DNA from: Streptomyces sp. XD-27 | Lineage (GTDB): Bacteria > Actinomycetota > Actinomycetes > Streptomycetales > Streptomycetaceae | Length of the DNA: 64,000 bases | Direction of reading: 5' to 3' | NCBI RefSeq assembly: GCF_030553055.1 | Contig: NZ_CP130713.1 | Location: 5,084,001 to 5,148,000, forward strand | Shown here: positions 43,790 to 54,182 of the stretch, piece after piece | Position numbering within the stretch: the stretch's first letter is position 1 | Layout of the letters: every line of letters starts with the position of its first letter | Notes under the pieces: model-generated | Told to the model about the DNA's origin: nothing | Databases searched by the model: none | The model's input: the letters and a program-made list of their open reading frames with translations, nothing else | Translations under genes and position numbers: made by a program

Positions 43790-46362
43790 TCGTCCTCAAG
43801 ACCTCCCTGCGCAGCTTCTTCGCGCACAAGGGGCGCATGGCGCTCTCCGCCGTCGCCGTCCTGCTGTCGGTGGCGTTCGTGTGCGGCACGCTCGTGTTCA
43901 CCGACACCACCAACGCCACGTTCGACAAGCTCTTCGCGGCGACCGCGCCCGATGTCACCGTCGCCCCGGAGAACGCGCCCAAACCCGACGAGGTCCAGAA
44001 GACCAGGAAGCCGCCGACGCTGCCCGCCTCGCGGATCGCCGAGCTGCGGTCGGTCAAGGGCGTCAAGACGGTCACCGGCGAGACCTCCAGCAACGCGGTC
44101 ACCGTCGTCGACAAGGACAACGAGAAGATCGGCTCGACCGGCGGCGCCCCGACGATCGCCAGCAACTGGGACCGCAACGAGCTCCGGGCGGTGGAGCTGA
44201 CCTCCGGTCACGCGCCGCGCGGCCCCACCGAGGCGTTGGTGGACGCCGACACCGCCAAGAAGAAGAAGCTGGAGATCGGCGATGAGCTGCGGGTCATCGC
44301 CATCCCTGGCGACTTCCGCGTGCGGATCGTCGGCATCGCCACCTTCAAGGTGACCAACCCCGGTGCCACCATGATCTGGCTGGACGACGCCACCGCGCAG
44401 GAGCGGGTGCTGGGCGTCCCGGACGGCTACACCAGCTTCGGGCTCACCGCCCAGCCCGGCGTCAGCAACGACGAGCTGAAGAAGGCCGTCATCGCCAAGA
44501 TCGGCACCGGCTTCAAGGTGCAGACCAAGGCCGAGGCGACCGACGAGGCCCGCGAGAGCATCGGCGACTTCCTCAACATCATGAAGTACGCGATGCTCGG
44601 CTTCGCCGGGATCGCCGTGCTCGTCGGCATCTTCCTCATCGTCAACACCTTCTCGATGCTGGTGGCCCAGCGGACCCGCGAGATCGGCCTGATGCGCGCC
44701 ATCGGCGCGAGCCGCAGGCAGATCAACCGGTCCGTGCTCATCGAGGCGCTGCTCCTGGGCGTCGTCGGCTCGGCGCTCGGCGTCCTCGGTGGCATCGGGG
44801 TGGCCGTCGGCCTGATGAAGCTGATGGGCGGTGCGGGTCTCAACCTCAGCACCGACGAGCTGACGGTGAAGACCGCCACCCCGGTCGTCGGTCTGACCAT
44901 CGGCATCGTCGTCACGGTGATCGCCGCCTACATCCCCGCCCGCCGGGCCGGGAAGATCTCCCCGATGGCCGCCCTGCGGGAGGCCGGTACCCCGGCGGAC
45001 GCCCGCGCCGGCCGGATCCGGGCCGCGATCGGCCTACTGCTGACGGCGGGCGGCGCCGCGGCCCTGGTGATGGCCGCGGGCGCCGACAAGGCGGCGGACG
45101 GCTCGATGTTCCTGGCCCTCGGGGTGCTGCTGTCCCTCATCGGCTTCATCGTCATCGGTCCGCTGCTGGCCGGATTCCTGGTCCGGGTGGTCTCCGCGGT
45201 GGTGCTGCGGGCCTTTGGCCCGGTCGGCCGGATGGCCGAGCGCAACGCGCTGCGCAACCCGCGCCGTACGGGCGCCACCGGCTCCGCGCTGATGATCGGC
45301 CTCGCGCTGGTCGCCTGCCTGTCGGTGGTCGGCTCCTCGATGGTCGCCTCGGCCAGCGACGAGCTCGACAAGTCGGTCGGCGCGGACTTCATCGTCCAGG
45401 CCGACAACAACCAGTCGATCACCGCGAAGATCGCGAAGACGGTGCACCGCGTCCACGGCCTGGAGCATGTCACGGACCTCAAGACGTTCGACGACGTCCG
45501 GATCGCCACCCCGGACGGCAAGACCGTCAAGCAGGAGCTGCAGGTCGCCCAGGCCACCTTTGCCGAGGACCTGCGCACGCCCGTCGTGTCGGGTGAACTG
45601 GCCGGCGCCTTCGGCCGGGACGCCATATCGGTGCCCGAGGGCTTCGCCAAGGACCACAAGGTCAAGCCGGGCGACACACTGAGGGTGACCATCCCGGGCG
45701 GCAGGACCGGCACGTTCACCGTCGCCGCCGTCACCTCCGAGGATGTCTCCCTCAACAAGGGCGCGTTCTACATAGGCATCAAGACCGCCGAGAAGTACGT
45801 CCCGGCCGACCTGATGCCGACCAACGACATGATGTTCGCCGTCGCCAAGGACGGCCAGGACGACGCCGCGTACGAGTCGCTCAAGAAGGCGCTGAAGCAG
45901 TATCCGGGGATCGAGGTCCGCAACCAGGCCGACTACAAGAAGCTCATGGAGGACGAGGTCGGGCAGCTGCTCGACCTGATCTACGGCCTGCTGGCGCTGG
46001 CGATCATCGTCGCCGTCCTCGGTGTGGTGAACACGCTCGCCCTGTCGGTGGTCGAACGGACCCGGGAGATCGGTCTGATGCGCGCCATCGGTCTCTCCCG
46101 CCGCCAGATGCGGCGCATGATCCGCCTGGAGTCGGTGGTGATCGCCATCTTCGGCGCCCTGCTGGGCCTGGGCCTGGGCATGGCCTGGGGTGCCACCGCG
46201 CAGAAGCTGCTGGCGCTGGAGGGGCTCAAGGTCCTTGAGATCCCGTGGCCGACGATCGGCACGGTCTTCCTCGGCTCGGCCGTGGTCGGCCTGCTCGCCG
46301 CCCTCGCCCCGGCCTTCCGGGCGGGCCGGATGAACGTTCTCAAGGCCATCGCCACGGATTAA
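43786..46362 (+). CDS. ABC transporter permease with two FtsX/MacB units
   Basis: An 858-residue permease built as two fused FtsX-type halves. After an N-terminal span (MALSAVAVLLSVAFVCGTLVFTD) comes an extracytoplasmic MacB-like domain, then three spans with the FtsX signature RTREIGLMRAIGASRRQINRSVLIEALLLG. The second half repeats the layout and ends with RTREIGLMRAIGLSRRQMRRMIRLESVVIAIFG and ALAPAFRAGRMNVLKAI. The duplicated signature shows an internal gene duplication, typical of actinobacteria. It works with the overlapping ATPase. A 17-bp terminator stem follows. Confidence 0.95.
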   Translation: MIVLKTSLRSFFAHKGRMALSAVAVLLSVAFVCGTLVFTDTTNATFDKLFAATAPDVTVAPENAPKPDEVQKTRKPPTLPASRIAELRSVKGVKTVTGETSSNAVTVVDKDNEKIGSTGGAPTIASNWDRNELRAVELTSGHAPRGPTEALVDADTAKKKKLEIGDELRVIAIPGDFRVRIVGIATFKVTNPGATMIWLDDATAQERVLGVPDGYTSFGLTAQPGVSNDELKKAVIAKIGTGFKVQTKAEATDEARESIGDFLNIMKYAMLGFAGIAVLVGIFLIVNTFSMLVAQRTREIGLMRAIGASRRQINRSVLIEALLLGVVGSALGVLGGIGVAVGLMKLMGGAGLNLSTDELTVKTATPVVGLTIGIVVTVIAAYIPARRAGKISPMAALREAGTPADARAGRIRAAIGLLLTAGGAAALVMAAGADKAADGSMFLALGVLLSLIGFIVIGPLLAGFLVRVVSAVVLRAFGPVGRMAERNALRNPRRTGATGSALMIGLALVACLSVVGSSMVASASDELDKSVGADFIVQADNNQSITAKIAKTVHRVHGLEHVTDLKTFDDVRIATPDGKTVKQELQVAQATFAEDLRTPVVSGELAGAFGRDAISVPEGFAKDHKVKPGDTLRVTIPGGRTGTFTVAAVTSEDVSLNKGAFYIGIKTAEKYVPADLMPTNDMMFAVAKDGQDDAAYESLKKALKQYPGIEVRNQADYKKLMEDEVGQLLDLIYGLLALAIIVAVLGVVNTLALSVVERTREIGLMRAIGLSRRQMRRMIRLESVVIAIFGALLGLGLGMAWGATAQKLLALEGLKVLEIPWPTIGTVFLGSAVVGLLAALAPAFRAGRMNVLKAIATD

Positions 46363-46380
46363 CGGATTCCGTTTTCGGTC

Positions 46381-46421
46381 TGCCAGTCCGGCGCATCGCG
46401 GGGGGATGCGCCGGACTGGCA
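46381..46421 (+). terminator. Strong terminator after the ABC permease
   Basis: A 17-bp perfect stem (TGCCAGTCCGGCGCATC, 46381-46397, with 46405-46421) and a 7-nt loop begin 19 bp after the stop codon. Confidence 0.85.
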
Positions 46422-46595
46422 TTAACGTGCCAAGCGGGTTGGCCCATTCCATGCTGTGCGATAGCGTCTCGAACGCGCTCGGATTTCGGGGGACGACAAG
46501 CACGGGTCATTTCGTTGAAGATGCCCGTTTCCCCCGACCGGGTCGCCATCGACCACCGGGATGACTTACCCGGTAGGCAGAGGGGAAATCGCTTC

Positions 46596-47162
46596 GTGAA
46601 GAAATTCGGCATGTCTCTTGCCGGCGCCGCGCTCACCGGTGCCGTGGCCATTTCGCTCGCCACTCCGGCGCTGGCCGAGACCGCGGACGCGGACCGCGCC
46701 GCGACGACGGCCACCACCACCGTGTCGGCCGAGGCCGCCGCGGGCCAGTCGGCGACCAGGGCGTACTCCCGGGAGCAGAAGCTCAAGCGGCTGAAGCATC
46801 TGACGTCCGCGAGCCAGGACGCTGGTGGTGACTACGCGGTGGACCGGGAGAACTGGCGGCTGCACAACAGGAACCCGTACGGCTTCAACTGGAAGAACGA
46901 CGGGTGCACCGGCGTATCGGATGACCCGGGTGGTTTCCATTTCGGTTTCGCGTGTGCGCGGCACGATTTCGGCTACCGCAACTACAAGAAGCTGAACGCG
47001 TTCAGCAGGGCGAACAAGAAGCATGTCGATAACACGTTCCTGTACGACATGAACTGGACCTGCGACCACCAGTGGGGCCCGTACACCCAGACCCAGCGGA
47101 AGCTGTGCCGGAAGACCGCCAAGAAGTACTACGACGCGGTGGTGGCCCTCGGCCATCTGTGA
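46596..47162 (+). CDS. Secreted prokaryotic phospholipase A2
   Basis: A 188-residue exported enzyme. The signal peptide MKKFGMSLAGAALTGAVAI ends near TPALA-ET, and a propeptide-like Ala/Thr-rich stretch follows. The catalytic core matches the Streptomyces violaceoruber type: Ca-binding NDGCTGVSDDPGGFHFGF, then CARHDFGYRNYKKL with the His123-Asp124 dyad, then two more Cys that would form the second disulphide. It hydrolyses the sn-2 ester of phospholipids outside the cell. GTG 46596 is preceded by AGGGG about 12 nt upstream. It is flanked by strong terminators on both sides, so it is monocistronic. Confidence 0.93.
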   Translation: MKKFGMSLAGAALTGAVAISLATPALAETADADRAATTATTTVSAEAAAGQSATRAYSREQKLKRLKHLTSASQDAGGDYAVDRENWRLHNRNPYGFNWKNDGCTGVSDDPGGFHFGFACARHDFGYRNYKKLNAFSRANKKHVDNTFLYDMNWTCDHQWGPYTQTQRKLCRKTAKKYYDAVVALGHL

Positions 47163-47168
47163 TCCACA

Positions 47169-47204
47169 CCCGGCCCCGGTGCGCCCCGGCGCACCGGGGC
47201 CGGG
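47169..47204 (+). terminator. Terminator after the phospholipase gene
   Basis: A 15-bp perfect stem (CCCGGCCCCGGTGCG with its complement) and a 6-nt loop, starting 6 bp after the stop codon. Confidence 0.8.
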
Positions 47205-47345
47205 GGCGCCCGGCCGTACCCGGCGGCCGGGCGCGGGTGTCGGTGGGGCGTCGTAGGCTGGGGAAAAACCCGGCCCGTTGCCACGTGTCGGGCGATTCGC
47301 GTTGTCCACCCGCACACCTGCGTACACCTGGACGGGAACTGCCTC

Positions 47346-50300
47346 ATGAGCCTGCACGGTCTGCTCGACGCGGGTCTGGAAGACCCCGCGCTCGCCGAGG
47401 CGGTCCAGGCCGCCGCCGACGGCAACCGGATGCATGTCGACCTGGTCGGGCCGCCCGCCGCGCGGCCCTTCGCCGTCGCGGCACTGGCGCGGTCCGCCGG
47501 GCGGCCCGTGCTGGCCGTGACCGCCACCGGCCGGGAGGCCGAGGACCTGGCCGCCGCGCTGCGCTCGCTGATGCCGCCGGGGCGGGAGGACTCCGTCGTG
47601 GAGTACCCGTCCTGGGAGACCCTGCCGCACGAGCGGCTCTCGCCGCGCTCGGACACCGTCGGGCGGCGGCTGGCCGTGCTGCGCCGGCTCGCGCACCCCA
47701 GCGCCGACGACCCCGCCGCGGGCCCCGTCTCCGTCGTGGTCGCGCCCGTACGGTCCGTCCTCCAGCCGCAGGTCAAGGGGCTCGGCGAGCTGGAGCCGGT
47801 CAGTCTGCGCACCGGGCAGACCGCCGATCTGGAGCAGATCGTGGACGGGCTCGCGGCCGCGGCCTACTCCCGGGTCGAACTGGTCGAGAAGCGCGGTGAG
47901 TTCGCCGTACGGGGCGGGATTCTGGACGTGTTCCCGCCGACCGAGGAGCATCCGCTCCGGGTCGAGTTCTGGGGCGACGACGTCGAGGAGATCCGGTACT
48001 TCAAGGTCGCCGACCAGCGGTCCCTGGAGGTCGCCGAGCACGGCCTGTGGGCGCCGCCCTGCCGCGAGCTGCTGCTGACCGACCAGGTGCGGCAGCGGGC
48101 CGCCGCGCTCGCCGAGGCCCACCCGGAGCTGGCCGAGCTGCTCGGCAAGATCGCCGAGGGGATCGCCGTGGAGGGCATGGAGTCCCTCGCCCCGGTCCTC
48201 GTCGACGACATGGAGCTGCTGCTGGACGTCCTCCCGCACGGGTCCATGGCCGTCGTCTGCGACCCGGAGCGGGTGCGCACCCGGGCCGCGGACCTCGTCG
48301 CCACCTCGCAGGAGTTCCTGCAGGCGTCCTGGGCCGCGTCCGCCGGCGGCGGCGAGGCGCCGATCGACGTCGGCGCGGCCTCGCTGTGGGGCATCGCCGA
48401 CGTCCGCGACCGCGCCCGCGAGCTCGGCATGATGTGGTGGTCCGTCAGCCCCTTCGCCGCCGACGAGACCCTGACATATGCCGCTGACGCGGCGGGGGCG
48501 GGGACACCCTCAAGCTGGGCATGCACGCCCCCGAGTCCTACCGCGGCGACACCGCCCGCGCGCTCGCCGACACCAAGGGCTGGCTCGCCGACGGCTGGCG
48601 CATCGTCTACGTCACCGAGGGCCACGGCCCCGCCGCCCGTACCGCCGAGGTGCTCGGCAACGAGGGCATCCCCGCCCGGCTGGAGGCCGACCTCGCCGGG
48701 GTCTCCGCCTCCGTCGTCCACGTCGCCTGCGGCTCCATCGACTACGGCTTCGTCGACCCGGTCCGCAAGCTGGCCGTCCTCACCGAGACCGACCTGTCCG
48801 GGCAGAAGGCCGCGGGCAAGGACGCGGCCCGGATGCCGGCCCGCCGCCGCAAGACCATCGACCCGCTCACCCTCCAGGCGGGCGACTACATCGTCCACGA
48901 GCAGCACGGCGTCGGCCGCTACATCGAGATGGTGCAGCGCACCGTGCAGGGCGCCACCCGCGAGTACCTGCTGGTGGAGTACGCCCCCGCCAAGCGCGGC
49001 CAGCCCGGCGACCGCCTCTACATCCCCACCGACCAGCTGGAGCAGGTCACCAAGTACGTGGGCGGCGAGGCCCCGACCCTGCACCGGCTCGGCGGCGCCG
49101 ACTGGACCAAGACCAAGGCCCGCGCCAAGAAGGCCGTCAAGGAGATCGCCGCCGACCTGATCAAGCTGTACTCGGCGCGGATGGCCGCCCCCGGCCACGC
49201 CTTCGGCGCCGACACCCCCTGGCAGCGGGAGCTGGAGGACGCCTTCCCGTACGCGGAGACCCCCGACCAGCTCACCACCATCGCCGAGGTCAAGGAGGAC
49301 ATGGAGAAGACGGTCCCCATGGACCGGCTGATCTGCGGCGACGTCGGATACGGAAAGACCGAGATCGCGGTGCGGGCGGCCTTCAAGGCCGTGCAGGACG
49401 GCAAGCAGGCCGCGGTCCTGGTGCCGACCACGCTCCTCGTCCAGCAGCACTACGGCACCTTCTCCGAGCGCTATTCCCAGTTCCCCGTCGTGGTCAAGGC
49501 GCTGTCGCGGTTCCAGACCGACACCGAGGCCAAGGCGGTCCTGGAGGGCCTGCGGGACGGCTCCGTCGACGTCGTCATCGGCACCCACCGCCTGTTCTCC
49601 TCCGAGACCAAGTTCAAGGACCTGGGCCTGGTCATCGTCGACGAGGAGCAGCGGTTCGGCGTCGAGCACAAGGAGCAGCTGAAGAAGCTCCGCGCCAACG
49701 TGGACGTCCTGACGATGTCCGCGACGCCGATCCCCCGCACGCTGGAGATGGCGGTCACCGGCATCCGCGAGATGTCCACGATCACCACCCCGCCCGAGGA
49801 GCGGCACCCGGTACTGACCTTCGTCGGCCCGTACGAGCAGAAGCAGATCGGCGCCGCCATCCGCCGCGAACTCCTCCGCGAGGGCCAGGTCTTCTACATC
49901 CACAACCGGGTGGAGTCCATCGACCGGGCCGCCGCCCGGCTGCGCGAGATCGTCCCCGAGGCGCGCATCGCCACCGCCCACGGCCAGATGTCCGAGAGCG
50001 CCCTGGAGCAGGTCGTGGTCGACTTCTGGGAGAAGAAGTTCGACGTCCTGGTCTCCACCACCATCGTGGAGTCCGGCATCGACATCTCCAACGCCAACAC
50101 CCTCGTCGTCGAGCGCGGCGACAACTTCGGCCTCTCCCAGCTGCACCAGCTGCGCGGCCGGGTCGGCCGCGGCCGCGAGCGCGGCTACGCCTACTTCCTC
50201 TACCCGCCGGAGAAGCCGCTCACCGAGACCGCGCACGAGCGGCTGGCCACCATCGCCCAGCACACCGAGATGGGCGCCGGCATGTACGTGGCGATGAAGG

Positions 50301-50908
50301 ACCTGGAGATCCGCGGTGCGGGCAACCTGCTCGGCGGCGAGCAGTCCGGCCACATCGCGGGCGTCGGCTTCGACCTGTACGTCCGCATGGTCGGCGAGGC
50401 CGTCGCCGACTACCGCGCGTCCCTGGAGGGCGGCGCGGAGGAGGAACCGCCGCTGGAGGTGAAGATCGAACTGCCGGTGGACGCGCACGTCCCGCACGAC
50501 TACGCCCCCGGCGAGCGGCTGCGTCTCCAGGCCTACCGGGCCATCGCCTCCGCCAACAACGAGCAGGACATCGCGGCGGTCCGCGAGGAGCTCACCGACC
50601 GCTACGGCAAGCTCCCCGAGCCCGTGGAGAACCTGCTCCTGGTCGCCGGGCTGCGGCTGCTGGCCCGCGCCTGCGGCGTCACCGACATCACCCTCCAGGG
50701 CTCCAACGTCCGCTTCGGCCCGGTGGAACTGCGCGAGTCCCAGGAGCTGCGGCTCAAGCGGCTCCACCCGCGGTCGGTGCTCAAGCCCGCCACCCAGCAG
50801 GTGCTGGTGCCGCGCCCGACGACGGCGCGGGTCGGCGGCAAGCCGGTGGTGGGGCGCGAACTGCTCGCCTGGACGGGGGAGTTCCTGACGACGATCCTGG
50901 GCTCGTAG
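47346..50908 (+). CDS. mfd: Transcription-repair coupling factor Mfd, frame interrupted
   Basis: A helicase-type translocase that removes stalled RNA polymerase and recruits UvrA. If read through, it is about 1,187 residues, the normal length. Order of domains: UvrB-like D1 (EYPSWETLPHERLSPRSDTVGRR), RNAP-interacting domain starting near GDYIVHEQHGVGRYIEM, Walker A in CGDVGYGKTEIAVRAAFKAV, DEEQ in VDEEQRFGVEHKEQLK, the TRG region SQLHQLRGRVGRG, and D7. The frame shifts by one missing base at about 48494-48503 (GGGGG-C-GGGG): AADAAGAG before, then DTLKLGMHAPESYRGD after. Both halves are perfectly conserved, so an error in the sequence is the likeliest reason. Confidence 0.9.
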
Positions 50909-50909
50909 C

Positions 50910-52310
50910 TCACCGCGTGCCGTCGGCCAGCCTGGTGGCGGCCGCCACCAGGTCCTCCTCCCTCCACTGGCGCCGCCAGGGGTATTCGGTGGGGGTCGGC
51001 GAACGGTAGGCGGCCAGCAGCGCGGCGGCGCGGTCCAGGTCGCACGCGCCGCGCCCGAGCAGTTCACGGGTCACGACCAGCGCCGGCTCCGCCTGTACAC
51101 GCGCTTCGAGCAGGTGCTCGTGGACGGCGTCCGGACCCGAGCCGCCCGGCAGGCCGCGGCACTCCCGCGTCAGCGGTGCGAGCCAGGCGGCGTACCGCTG
51201 ATACCGCGCGGACTCGCCGCTGCCGTCGTCCAGCGCGTAGACCGGGGCGAGCGCCGTGACCAGGCGGTCGACCAGGGCGGTCGGGGGCGCGTCGCGCGTG
51301 CTCCGCGCCGGGCCCGCCAGCCCCGGGTACTCCTTGGCGAACTCGAACCACTCCGTGCGCGACAGGGAGTGGACGATGTCCTCCGGCAGCACCGGGTTGC
51401 GGTCGTAGAAGCCGTCGTCCACCCCGCGGAAGACGGCTCGCAGCAGATCGAAGGAGAGCCCGGCCGCCCCGGACTCGGCCAGCAGCACGGCGTCGTACAG
51501 GTCCTTGCCCTCGGGGAAGATGTCGGTGGCCAGCCACATGATCTTCCAGGCGAGGGAGAGTTCCGGGGTCACGGCGCGCAGCCGCGCCGGATCGCCCGCC
51601 CCGTCGGAGCGGGGGATCGCGGTGTGCACGGTGGGCGCCGGCAGCGGCTCGTTGAAGACGAAGTCCAGTTGCACGGTGCCCCCGGGCAGCCCCTCGGCCC
51701 GCCACGGCAGCACCAGACGGCGGCCCGGCACCCGGTCGTACGTCCAGATCTCGTCGCCGGCCGCGCCCCGTGAGTCCAGCCGGACCGGGCCGCCGCCGCG
51801 CCGCGCGGCGAGGTCGGCGCCGCGGGCGATGGATGCCAGCATCCGGTCGGTACGGTCGTCCGCCAGTCGCCAGGTCGCGGGCTCCACGACGAAGTCGAGG
51901 TCGCCGGGCTCGCGTGCCGCCTCCCCGAACCACGCGCGCAGGAGCACACTGCCGCGCAGTACGAGATGGTCGGCCCACTCGGAGTCCGCGACGGCGGCGA
52001 GCACCAGGTCCAGCGCCCGGCGGCGGGCCGCGTACCAGCGCCCACTGGTCTCCGCGTCCGCGAACTCCGGCTCGCCCAGCCGCATCGCCTTGCGGTAATG
52101 GGTCATGGACGGGTCGAACACGGGGCGTTGTACGACGTCGTCGTCGCCGCCCGCGACCGGGCGCAGCGTGGCCGGAAGGCTGAGGGCGGCGCGCGTCGCC
52201 TCGTCCGGCTCCTCCTGCGGCACGGTCTCGTCCGCGCCCCACGGGCCCCAGCCGAACGTCCGCCACGCGGACACCTGCGCCTCGGATTCCGACGACTCCA
52301 TCGATGTCAT
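50910..52310 (-). CDS. AbiEii/AbiGii-type nucleotidyltransferase
   Basis: A 466-residue protein with an AbiEii-type nucleotidyltransferase core: HLVLRGSVLLRAWFG gives the GS motif and REPGDLDFVV gives the DxD pair at about residues 120-145, followed by VQLDFVFNEPL as the third acidic strand and the helix KIMWLATDIFPEGKDLYDAVLL. AbiEii toxins add nucleotides to tRNA ends and stop growth. This one is longer than the classical 300 residues, with an N-terminal extension and a C-terminal helical part. Its usual partner, AbiEi, is missing. It overlaps the upstream gene by 4 bp and ends 1 bp from the mfd stop. Confidence 0.82.
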   Translation of the reverse strand: MTSMESSESEAQVSAWRTFGWGPWGADETVPQEEPDEATRAALSLPATLRPVAGGDDDVVQRPVFDPSMTHYRKAMRLGEPEFADAETSGRWYAARRRALDLVLAAVADSEWADHLVLRGSVLLRAWFGEAAREPGDLDFVVEPATWRLADDRTDRMLASIARGADLAARRGGGPVRLDSRGAAGDEIWTYDRVPGRRLVLPWRAEGLPGGTVQLDFVFNEPLPAPTVHTAIPRSDGAGDPARLRAVTPELSLAWKIMWLATDIFPEGKDLYDAVLLAESGAAGLSFDLLRAVFRGVDDGFYDRNPVLPEDIVHSLSRTEWFEFAKEYPGLAGPARSTRDAPPTALVDRLVTALAPVYALDDGSGESARYQRYAAWLAPLTRECRGLPGGSGPDAVHEHLLEARVQAEPALVVTRELLGRGACDLDRAAALLAAYRSPTPTEYPWRRQWREEDLVAAATRLADGTR

Positions 52311-52972
52311 GCCGTTCCCTCGTGTTCGCGTATCCAGCCCTGGTCCAGTGACTCCGCACTGTCGTACACCACGAACTCACGTTCCACCGAGGCGATTTCG
52401 CACGGGAGGCCGTCCAGTGCCGCGGTCAGTTCGTCCAGGCGGCGCCCCGCCGTGTCACGGCCGACGCGTCGGCAGCGCTGGGTGACGAAGCGTTCCGCTC
52501 GCCCGTCGGCCCGTGTCCGGCGGGCGTTACGGGAGAGATGGGCGGCGTGCCGGTCGGCGAGCGCGGCCAGGCCGGTGGTGTCCGCGCCTGGGTCGAGGAC
52601 GAGCTTGACGTGGTGCTCGAAGTAGTAGTGCGGCCCGAGCGCCACGGCCTCCGCGTCGTGCGCGGGCACTCCGTCGGCCCAGGGCGCGGCCTCCACCTTC
52701 GTCCGCAGGACGGGGAACCCGGCGCCCCGCAGCCCCGCCGCGGCCGCGTCGGCGGCGCCGCGCGCGGCCGCGAGGGTCCCCTCGGCGCGCAGGGTGAGCA
52801 TGGGCTGGGCGGGTGTGCGGCCGCGGTCGAGCACGATGTACGCGTACTTCCAGGCGCGTTCGGCCGCGTACCGGGCGAGGTCGCCGCCGTGGCCGCGGGC
52901 GGCGACGGTCAGATGGATCTCGAACTCGCCCGCGAAGGGCGGCAGAGCAGGGAGGGGAAGGTGTCCGGACAC
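52307..52972 (-). CDS. Unrecognised protein with 2H-like motifs, coupled to AbiEii
   Basis: A 221-residue cytosolic protein of no family I can name. It has two similar strands with His: FEIHLTVAARG near the N-terminus and FEHHVKLVLDPG near residue 120. The first fits the HxT motif of 2H phosphoesterases; the second has Lys where Thr is expected, so activity is uncertain. The C-terminus is Arg-rich and ends with a beta strand (VEREFVVYDSAE). The stop overlaps the AbiEii start (ATGA), so both are made together. Position suggests antitoxin or co-effector; this is inference. Confidence 0.65.
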   Translation of the reverse strand: MSGHLPLPALPPFAGEFEIHLTVAARGHGGDLARYAAERAWKYAYIVLDRGRTPAQPMLTLRAEGTLAAARGAADAAAAGLRGAGFPVLRTKVEAAPWADGVPAHDAEAVALGPHYYFEHHVKLVLDPGADTTGLAALADRHAAHLSRNARRTRADGRAERFVTQRCRRVGRDTAGRRLDELTAALDGLPCEIASVEREFVVYDSAESLDQGWIREHEGTA

Positions 52973-53105
52973 GGCCGGAATGATCTCAGGGGTACGCCGA
53001 GGCGGCGGAGGCCGGGCCCGGGGCCCGGCCGCGGCACCGGTCGTCGCGGCCGGACCGGGGCGGTGCGCGCCCGGAGGGCGCTTGTGGCGGGCCGTGGGGC
53101 CAGGC

Positions 53106-54182
53106 TCACCGGCCCGCCACCCGGCCCGGGCCAGGGCCGGCCCCCCGCTCCGGCCCTGACCCCGGCTCCGAGAGGTAGGGGAAGTCGGGGCGCGGCACCC
53201 CCGTGGCCGCGCCCGCGTCCAACCCCAGCTTGACGGGGACGCCGAGTATCAGCTCGAACATCACCTCGGGGACGCTGTCGGTGAGACCGCGTCCGTTCCG
53301 CCCGTCGACCGCGAACCGGGCCTGCGTGCCGACCTCGTAGCGCAGCACGTCCGGCAGCAGCAGGTCGCGGACGTGGGTGGCGTACGCGTACGGGTCGGGA
53401 ACCGCACCCGCGGCGGCCGCCGCCCGCTCGGTGGCCCGGACGATCCCCGGCCCGTACCGCGCCTGGTCCTCCGCCGGTTCGGTGGCGTTGAAGTCGATGT
53501 CCCGCTCGGGGTCTTCGAGCTCGAAGAGGGTGTTGAGCAGCGGGTTTCCACAACGGTTGATCGGCCGCCAGCCGCCCGCGTCGGTGGCCAGCACCGACAC
53601 CGCCCAGAACCCGATCCGGCTCCCGGCGCCACCCAGCGCCTCGTCCGGCACCTCCAGCACGATCGACTGCACGTCGGTGTCGGCGAACGCGTTCCTGGCC
53701 CGCGCCGGATCGAAGCCCGACAGGTCCGGCGCCGTGCCCCGCGCTATCGCGGTCTTCACGGCCGTGACGACCGTGCCCTCGATCCAGAACGGGTCCCCGG
53801 CCCGGCCCGCCCACGCGCGCAGCCCCGCCGCGTTCTCCGGGTCCTCCGCGACCTCCCCGGTGGTGCCGCTGAGCAGCGGGGTGCCCGTCGCGAACCGGTC
53901 GCGGGCGTCAGCCCCGTCCAGCCGGCGCAGCTCCCAGCGCTGCGGGCCGTAGGCGGTGTACGCGGAGAAGGTGAAGCGGAAGGTGATGTCCTCGACGGCG
54001 TCGCCGTCGGTGTCCACCTTGATCTCGTAGAGGCTCTCGTCGTCGTGGAAACCGCCGTCCCCCGACAGCGGATTGACGTTGACGACGAAGACGGTGCCCC
54101 GCGTGCCACGGAACAGGTAGGTGTCGCTGATGTCCAGCCGGGGGTCCTGGCGAGCGAGGATCGAGTCGTGGTGGTGACTCAT
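53106..54182 (-). CDS. DUF4331 family protein
   Basis: A 358-residue protein whose pattern is that of DUF4331: MSHHHDSILARQDPRLDISDTYLFRG at the start, VNVNPLSGDGG, then YEIKVDTDGDAVEDITFRF and later VLATDAGGWRPINRCGNPLLNTLFE. No biochemical function is established to my knowledge. There is no signal peptide. ATG 54182 has AGGA at suitable distance; a longer open frame upstream has no homology. The C-terminus is Gly/Pro-rich. It lies downstream of the PucR gene on the same strand, with a perfect 14-bp palindrome in the intervening region. Confidence 0.85.
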   Translation of the reverse strand: MSHHHDSILARQDPRLDISDTYLFRGTRGTVFVVNVNPLSGDGGFHDDESLYEIKVDTDGDAVEDITFRFTFSAYTAYGPQRWELRRLDGADARDRFATGTPLLSGTTGEVAEDPENAAGLRAWAGRAGDPFWIEGTVVTAVKTAIARGTAPDLSGFDPARARNAFADTDVQSIVLEVPDEALGGAGSRIGFWAVSVLATDAGGWRPINRCGNPLLNTLFELEDPERDIDFNATEPAEDQARYGPGIVRATERAAAAAGAVPDPYAYATHVRDLLLPDVLRYEVGTQARFAVDGRNGRGLTDSVPEVMFELILGVPVKLGLDAGAATGVPRPDFPYLSEPGSGPERGAGPGPGRVAGR

